A stretch of DNA of 20,248 bases from Lachnospira sp900551945 (GTDB lineage Bacteria; Bacillota; Clostridia; Lachnospirales; Lachnospiraceae): positions 1 through 20,248 of the forward strand of contig DBFCCI010000043.1 of NCBI GenBank assembly GCA_048380335.1, in the 5' to 3' direction. Made by a program: the position numbers and the translations under genes. Each line of letters starts with the position of its first letter. Within the stretch, counting starts at the first letter, position 1. Of the stretch, positions 16,343-20,248 are shown one piece after another. The notes under the pieces are model-generated. The model was not told the origin of the DNA, ran no database searches, and saw nothing but the letters and a program-made list of their open reading frames with translations.

Positions 16343-16497
16343 AGGCTATCAGAAGTATATATATACACACACCAGTAAAAGTACAGTAATCTATATTTGT
16401 ATGCCATTATCGAACAAGGGTGTTCGCTATTGTCATACAAATATAGCTCACTGTTCTTTTAATGGTGCATTTAGTATATATGTACTTCTGATAGCTT
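16343..16497 (+). repeat. Long hairpin element, copy 2
   Basis: A 155-nt near-perfect inverted repeat with arms 16343-16416 and 16421-16497 and the loop AGGG. The outer stem GCTATCAGAAGTA (16345-16357) pairs exactly with 16483-16495, followed by A/T pairs. The core arms (16392-16416 and 16421-16445) match the reverse complement of copy 1 at 24 of 25 and 25 of 25 positions, and flanking stretches such as CACACACCAGT and AATGGTGCAT also match. The outer stems share no sequence with copy 1. The element starts 21 nt after the last GT4 stop codon. It lacks a T-tract, so it is not a canonical terminator, but as RNA it would make a very stable 3' end. Confidence 0.9.
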
Positions 16498-16545
16498 GTT
16501 GAACGGTCTTGAAGCCATCTTTCTATATGGGGAGTGTGTTGGAGT

Positions 16546-16773
16546 TAGAAATTCATTTTTGGGATGTGGTGTTTGGAAAAGAGAAGTTAGAAATTTAGCT
16601 TTTATGGTGTTTGTTGGTGAATAGACTGATTTGGATTGGGTAATTTGGGGTAGAAATTTGCTTTTGGGGTATGAGTTGGTGGATAAATAAATTGGATTGG
16701 TAGTTTGGAGTTAGTAAGTATAGAAATTGGCTTTGTGGCGTGGAATTGGTGAATATTATAGGTGTTTGAATTT
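16546..16773 (+). repeat. Degenerate G/T-rich tandem repeat, about four units
   Basis: The word TAGAAATT recurs at 16546, 16588, 16651 and 16721 (spacings 42, 63 and 70 nt). In three units it is followed by a GCTTT-like word and a TTGGTG-like word, and in the middle two by TTGGATTGG and a TTTGG run. C is very rare on this strand, giving a strong G-over-C skew. The units are too diverged for a simple satellite. It lies between hairpin copy 2 and the start of the membrane-protein gene. Confidence 0.6.
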
Positions 16774-16792
16774 TTGATTAAGTGAGGAGAAT

Positions 16793-18565
16793 ATGGAGAA
16801 GATTAGAGGGCATTTTAAAAGGCAATGGAAGGAATATGTTGGAGTACTTATAATGTGGCTTGTTATAGGGCTTGTGCTTATATTTGGTTATAAGTTGTGG
16901 AACCTTGACTTAGATGTACCTATGGCTTATGCAGGCGGTGATGAAATGAGTATTCTCGTTCAAGCTAAAATGCTTGAGAGTCAAAGTTGGGTGTTGTCAA
17001 GTGACAGGCTTGGTGCGCCGTATGGTACTACATTTTATGATTTTACTTCGAATATGATGCACAATACAGAAACGGTAATACTTAAAATATTTGTGATGAT
17101 TACAGGAAATGCGGCAGCAGGCGTTAATCTTACATTTTTATCAATATTTTTTATGGCAGGAATTATATCGTATTTTGTATTAAGACAGTTAGGTATAACT
17201 TATTGGGTAGCTTCTTTAGCTTCAGCAGTATTTGGCGTATCGCCATATATGTTTATGAGAGGAGCAGGTCACATTGTACTTGCAGAAGCTTATTTTGTTC
17301 CGTTGTCATTGCTTTTGTGCTTTTGGATATTTGAAAGAGATGATGTATTAAGAATTGATAAAAATTTCTTTAAGGTAAAGAAAAATTACATTGCAATAAT
17401 CGCAATAATCTTAATTGCAAACAATGGTATTGCGTATTATCCTTTCTTTACTTGCTTTATGCTTGTTGTAACTGCAATTTCAAAGTTTTTAAAGGATAAG
17501 CATTTTAAAGATGTGTTAAGGGCATTTACAGCTATAGTAGGAATATGTATATTTGTAGTATTATCAATACTTCCTGGGTTTATATATTCTGCTATTAACG
17601 GCAAAAATATTGATGCGGTTGTGCGTACTGGTTTTGCCGAAACAGAGCTTTATGGCCTTAAAATTATACAGCTTTTTATTCCAGCTAATTCTCACAAGAT
17701 AAAGTTTCTTGAAAATATGATATCGGAGTACTACGACAATTCTCCACTTATCAATGAAAATATTACTTCTTATATAGGTATAGTAGGAATTTTAGGTTTT
17801 ATAATTCTTATGTTTGTATTATTTATAAGGAGAGATACTATAGTAAAGAAAAGACTCGCTTTTCTTTCTGAATTAAACCTTATGCTTGTATTGTTAGGAA
17901 CACTTGGTGGTTTCGGAACTATGTTTGCATTTTTAATTTCGCCATTGCTGCGAGCTTATACAAGAATATCAATATTTATTGAATATGTGTGTATTGTTGC
18001 ATTTGCAGTTGTTATTGACTATCTTTATAAGAAATATTTGAAAAGCTCTAAGGATAAAGTCAAGCGTTATACTGTAATGGCAGTAGGTGCTGTTATTATG
18101 ATAGGTGCGTCATTTGAAAATTTCCCTGAAGGGTATGACCCAGATTATAATGTCATATATGCAACATATCATTATGACAGTGAATTTATCGCTCAGATTG
18201 AGAGTATGGTAGAAGAAGGCGCTATGATTTACCAGCTTCCATACCATAAGTACCCAGAAGGAGAAGCTGTCAATGAAATGGGAGATTATCAGCTTTTTGT
18301 AGGCTTCCTTCATTCAGAAAAACTCCGTTGGAGTTATGGCTCTGTAAAGGGTAGAGAGGGTGATGAGTGGAATAAGAGTGTGTCAAAGATGAGCTACAAA
18401 AAGATGGTTAGCACATTAAAAGAGGCAGGCTTTGCAGGAATTTATATAGATAGAACTGCTTATGAAGAAGACACTTGGGAAACAATGGAGAAAAAGCTTT
18501 CAGAGATTATAGGCAATGAGCCAATAGTTAGTGAAAATAGTAGTTTAAGCTTTATCAAGTTTTAA
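16793..18565 (+). CDS. Multi-span membrane protein, GT-C/YfhO-like putative glycosyltransferase
   Basis: A 590-residue integral membrane protein. The first span is about 15-33; a non-cytoplasmic loop then carries YAGGDEMSI (46-54), whose acidic pair sits where GT-C enzymes keep their catalytic Asp. Next come LGAPYGTTFYDF and about nine further spans up to about residue 430. The last 160 residues are soluble and probably outside the cell (YQLPYHKYPEG, GFAGIYIDRTAYEED). This arrangement fits large GT-C proteins that use lipid-phosphate sugars to decorate glycans outside the membrane. GAGGAG a few bases upstream supports the ATG at 16793. It lies outside the hairpin-bracketed operon but next to manC, so side-branch addition or polymer modification is inferred. 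A YfhO-like role in teichoic-acid glycosylation is the main alternative. Confidence 0.7.
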   Translation: MEKIRGHFKRQWKEYVGVLIMWLVIGLVLIFGYKLWNLDLDVPMAYAGGDEMSILVQAKMLESQSWVLSSDRLGAPYGTTFYDFTSNMMHNTETVILKIFVMITGNAAAGVNLTFLSIFFMAGIISYFVLRQLGITYWVASLASAVFGVSPYMFMRGAGHIVLAEAYFVPLSLLLCFWIFERDDVLRIDKNFFKVKKNYIAIIAIILIANNGIAYYPFFTCFMLVVTAISKFLKDKHFKDVLRAFTAIVGICIFVVLSILPGFIYSAINGKNIDAVVRTGFAETELYGLKIIQLFIPANSHKIKFLENMISEYYDNSPLINENITSYIGIVGILGFIILMFVLFIRRDTIVKKRLAFLSELNLMLVLLGTLGGFGTMFAFLISPLLRAYTRISIFIEYVCIVAFAVVIDYLYKKYLKSSKDKVKRYTVMAVGAVIMIGASFENFPEGYDPDYNVIYATYHYDSEFIAQIESMVEEGAMIYQLPYHKYPEGEAVNEMGDYQLFVGFLHSEKLRWSYGSVKGREGDEWNKSVSKMSYKKMVSTLKEAGFAGIYIDRTAYEEDTWETMEKKLSEIIGNEPIVSENSSLSFIKF

Positions 18566-18592
18566 ATTGTGAAAACTCAAGTAATCTACAGA

Positions 18593-18621
18593 TTGACAAA
18601 GAATTGTAATAAATGTATAAT
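18593..18621 (+). promoter_or_regulatory. Perfect consensus sigma-A promoter upstream of manC
   Basis: TTGACA at 18593-18598, exactly 17 nt, then TATAAT at 18616-18621. Transcription should start near 18628, giving a leader of about 110 nt. The leader has two hairpins: AGTGG (18632-18636) with CCACT (18651-18655), and one directly before the ribosome site. This separates manC and probably gmd from the operon upstream. Confidence 0.88.
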
Positions 18622-18701
18622 TGCGTTTATAAGTGGGACTATGTGTATTTCCACTATTGTTAATAAATGGCAGAAGATATTAGTGTTTTGCAATTGGTTA
18701 A

Positions 18702-18721
18702 AAGACTGGCATTACAGTCTT
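18702..18721 (+). promoter_or_regulatory. Hairpin next to the manC ribosome binding site
   Basis: AAGACTG (18702-18708) pairs perfectly with CAGTCTT (18715-18721) around the loop GCATTA. It ends 4 nt before GGAGG (18726-18730). It leaves the ribosome site free but could stabilise the leader or tune access to it. There is no T-tract, so it is not a terminator. Confidence 0.45.
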
Positions 18722-18737
18722 GTATGGAGGATTAATA

Positions 18738-19808
18738 ATGAAAAGAACAGCATTAATTATGGCAGGAGGCAAGGGAGAGAGATTTTGGCCTAAGAGCCGT
18801 TTATCACTTCCTAAGCAGTTTTTATCATTAACAGATGATGGTAAGACTATGATACAGCTTACAGTTGAAAGAATAAGTCCATTAGTTAATATTGAAGACG
18901 TATATATAGCTACTAACAAGAATTACAAGGAACTTGTAAAGGAACAGCTTCCAGGTATTCCAGAAGAAAATATTCTTTGTGAACCTGTAGGAAGAAATAC
19001 AGCACCTTGTATCGGATTAGGAGCTGCTCATGTTGCTAAGAAGTATGATGACGCTACTATGATAGTACTTGCGTCAGACCACCTTATTAAGAATAATGAG
19101 ATATTTACAGAAACATTTACACAGGCTTGTGAAGTCGCAGAAAAGGGCGAGAACCTTGTAACAATTGGTATTACACCTAACTATCCAGAAACAGGATATG
19201 GTTACATTAAGTATGACCAGAATACAAAGGAAAACAGCGCTTACGCAGTAGAAAAGTTCGTAGAAAAGCCAGTGCTTGAAGTCGCTAAGGAATATTTAGC
19301 AGACGGTCATTACCTTTGGAATAGTGGAATGTTTGTATGGAAGGTGTCAACTATTCTTAATAACTTTAAGAAGTTACTTCCAGACTCTTACGAAGCACTT
19401 ATGAAGATTAAGGCTTCTGTAGGAACAGATAAGGAAGAGAAAGTACTTAATACAGAGTTTATGAACCTTGAAGCAGAGTCAGTTGACTATGCTATTATGG
19501 AAAAGGCTGAGAATATTTATATTATTCCGGGTAACTTTGGCTGGGACGATATAGGCTCATGGCTTGCAGTAGGAAGAATTAAAAAGACAGACGAAGATAA
19601 CAATGTTGTAAATGGCAATGTGGTTACAGTAAACACTAAGAATTGTGTAATAGAAGGCGGCGAAAAGCTTATTGCAACAGTTGGTCTTAGAGATATAGTA
19701 GTTGTTGATACTAAAGACGCAACACTTATTTCTACAAAGGAAAATGCAGGTGAGATTAAGAAAGTACTTGCAAAGCTTAGAGAAGCAGGAAAGAACGAAT
19801 ATTTATAA
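18738..19808 (+). CDS. manC: Mannose-1-phosphate guanylyltransferase (GDP-mannose pyrophosphorylase)
   Basis: A 356-residue cytoplasmic nucleotidyltransferase that joins mannose-1-phosphate and GTP to give GDP-mannose and pyrophosphate. The GGAGG site at 18726-18730 sets the ATG at 18738; an upstream in-frame start at 18720 overlaps it. The signature AGGKGERFWPKSR (9-21) binds GTP and metal, with LPKQFL after it. Further family marks are EPVGRNTAP (about 82-90), ASDH (112-115), TGYGYIKY (about 152-159), FVEKP (174-178), LWNSGMFVW (193-201) and PGNFGWDDIGSW (264-275). It is the short form without the C-terminal phosphomannose isomerase domain of many proteobacterial ManC proteins, as is usual in Clostridia. 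It feeds gmd, 155 nt downstream. Confidence 0.96.
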   Translation: MKRTALIMAGGKGERFWPKSRLSLPKQFLSLTDDGKTMIQLTVERISPLVNIEDVYIATNKNYKELVKEQLPGIPEENILCEPVGRNTAPCIGLGAAHVAKKYDDATMIVLASDHLIKNNEIFTETFTQACEVAEKGENLVTIGITPNYPETGYGYIKYDQNTKENSAYAVEKFVEKPVLEVAKEYLADGHYLWNSGMFVWKVSTILNNFKKLLPDSYEALMKIKASVGTDKEEKVLNTEFMNLEAESVDYAIMEKAENIYIIPGNFGWDDIGSWLAVGRIKKTDEDNNVVNGNVVTVNTKNCVIEGGEKLIATVGLRDIVVVDTKDATLISTKENAGEIKKVLAKLREAGKNEYL

Positions 19809-19926
19809 AATAGTTTTATATTAAAAAATAAAAATTTTAGAAAGGAAAAGCTATTTAGATGGTTGCTGCAAAATATTAGCATTAAGTATCTTGCAGGTAA
19901 TTAGGTTTGAAGGGACAATCATCTAG

Positions 19927-19948
19927 CATATACATAGTATATGTTTTT
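19927..19948 (+). other. AT-rich hairpin with T run between manC and gmd
   Basis: CATATA (19927-19932) pairs with TATATG (19938-19943), followed by five T in the run after the stem. The stem has one G-C pair only, so it is a weak terminator at best, 15 nt before the gmd start. It could attenuate read-through from manC. A poor -35-like TTGAAG lies at 19907-19912, but no matching -10 is convincing. Confidence 0.3.
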
Positions 19949-19963
19949 AGTAGCAGATTAAAA

Positions 19964-20248
19964 ATGAAAAACGCATTAATCACAGGTATCACTGGACAGG
20001 ACGGTTCATATTTAGCAGAGCTTCTTCTTGAAAAGGGCTATAATGTATATGGTCTTATGAGAAGAAAGAGTGTAGTTGACTATGGTAATGTTGACCACAT
20101 CAAAGATAAGATTAAGTTTATCTATGCTGATATGCAGGATATCGTATCACTTATTACAGCTATGAAGATATCACAGGCTGATGAAGTATATAACCTTGCA
20201 GCACAGTCATTTGTTGCAACATCATGGGATACACCATGTACAACAGCA
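19964..20248 (+). CDS. gmd: GDP-mannose 4,6-dehydratase, N-terminal part (cut by window edge)
   Basis: The first 95 codons of an extended short-chain dehydrogenase that converts GDP-mannose to GDP-4-keto-6-deoxymannose using bound NADP. From ATG 19964 the protein reads MKNALITGITGQDGSYLAEL: this is the nucleotide-binding loop in the TGITGQDGSYL form specific to Gmd. YGLMRRKS follows with the arginines that favour NADP, then YADMQD, and NLAAQSFVATSWDTP, another Gmd hallmark. The frame stays open to the last base, so the gene continues to the right. It uses the product of manC just upstream. The next enzyme, which decides between rhamnose, fucose and others, would lie beyond the window. Confidence 0.96.
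   Translation, partial: MKNALITGITGQDGSYLAELLLEKGYNVYGLMRRKSVVDYGNVDHIKDKIKFIYADMQDIVSLITAMKISQADEVYNLAAQSFVATSWDTPCTTA

Larger units (their letters stand above)
16323..16792. other. Non-coding spacer after the glycosyltransferase operon
   Basis: This 470-nt stretch holds hairpin element copy 2 and a G/T-rich degenerate repeat region. I see no convincing gene. A 23-codon frame from about 16527 ends at the repeat unit's TAG and has no ribosome site. No promoter of good quality is visible for the membrane-protein gene that follows. Confidence 0.7.

Noticed and set aside
16343..16497. Hairpin elements as MITEs with conserved terminal inverted repeats, or as attC integron sites.
   Set aside because: The outer ends of the two copies share no sequence, there is no clear target duplication, and the attC core-site words are not seen. 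No integrase or transposase is present in the window.
16343..16500. Copy 2 as a standard intrinsic terminator of the operon.
   Set aside because: The stem is far too long, is not GC-rich at its base, and no T-tract follows at 16498-16510.
16527..16598. A 23-codon frame at the start of the G/T-rich repeat.
   Set aside because: No ribosome binding site; it ends inside the second repeat unit, and the same frame is closed repeatedly by TAG, TAA and TGA further on.
16638..16669. Possible G-quadruplex in the G/T-rich repeat.
   Set aside because: Only three runs of three or more G lie close together; a fourth is missing within reach.
19860..19880. A 6-codon frame between manC and gmd as a leader peptide.
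   Set aside because: Too short to judge, the ribosome-like site is about 12 nt away, and no attenuator of convincing strength follows directly.

Overview
The window looks like part of a chromosome of a low-GC Gram-positive anaerobe, most likely class Clostridia and probably family Lachnospiraceae. This rests on strongly AT-rich, AGA-rich coding sequence, strong GGAGG-type ribosome binding sites, a DUF3783-like small protein, and the style of the glycosyltransferases and the short GDP-mannose pyrophosphorylase. No rRNA, tRNA, CRISPR array, transposase or phage gene was seen.

Layout. Positions 1-253 hold a non-coding, strongly folded leader. A small DUF3783-type gene follows (254-604), then a converging gene on the minus strand for a MerR-type DNA-binding domain fused to an SAM-dependent methyltransferase (697-1884). 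The 1885-2626 spacer carries an AT-rich inverted repeat, a 158-nt near-perfect hairpin element (copy 1) and a consensus-like promoter. From 2627 to 16322 eleven genes read rightward as one apparent operon: two GT4 glycosyltransferases, the Wzm/Wzt ABC polysaccharide exporter, two more GT4 enzymes, an SGNH/AlgJ-like protein with an MBOAT O-acyltransferase, a 140-aa coiled-coil protein, and three more GT4 enzymes. Directly after it lies a second copy of the hairpin element (copy 2), inverted relative to copy 1, then a G/T-rich degenerate tandem repeat. The window ends with a GT-C-like integral membrane protein (16793-18565), manC with its own consensus promoter (18738-19808), and the first 95 codons of gmd (19964 to the edge).

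How the genes fit together. ManC makes GDP-mannose and Gmd converts it to GDP-4-keto-6-deoxymannose, the precursor of GDP-rhamnose, GDP-fucose and related sugars. The cytoplasmic GT4 enzymes would build a glycan on a lipid carrier. Wzm/Wzt would export it, with the C-terminal domain of Wzt probably recognising the chain. The MBOAT/SGNH pair would O-acylate it outside the membrane, and the GT-C-like protein could add a side branch there. This resembles ABC-transporter-dependent glycans such as the Pseudomonas D-rhamnan (A-band) system. Sugar identity and anchor are inference.

The most unusual feature is the pair of long hairpin elements that bracket the eleven-gene cassette in opposite orientation. 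Their inner part is nearly identical (49 of 50 core bases). Their outer arms differ completely in sequence, yet each is almost perfectly self-complementary.
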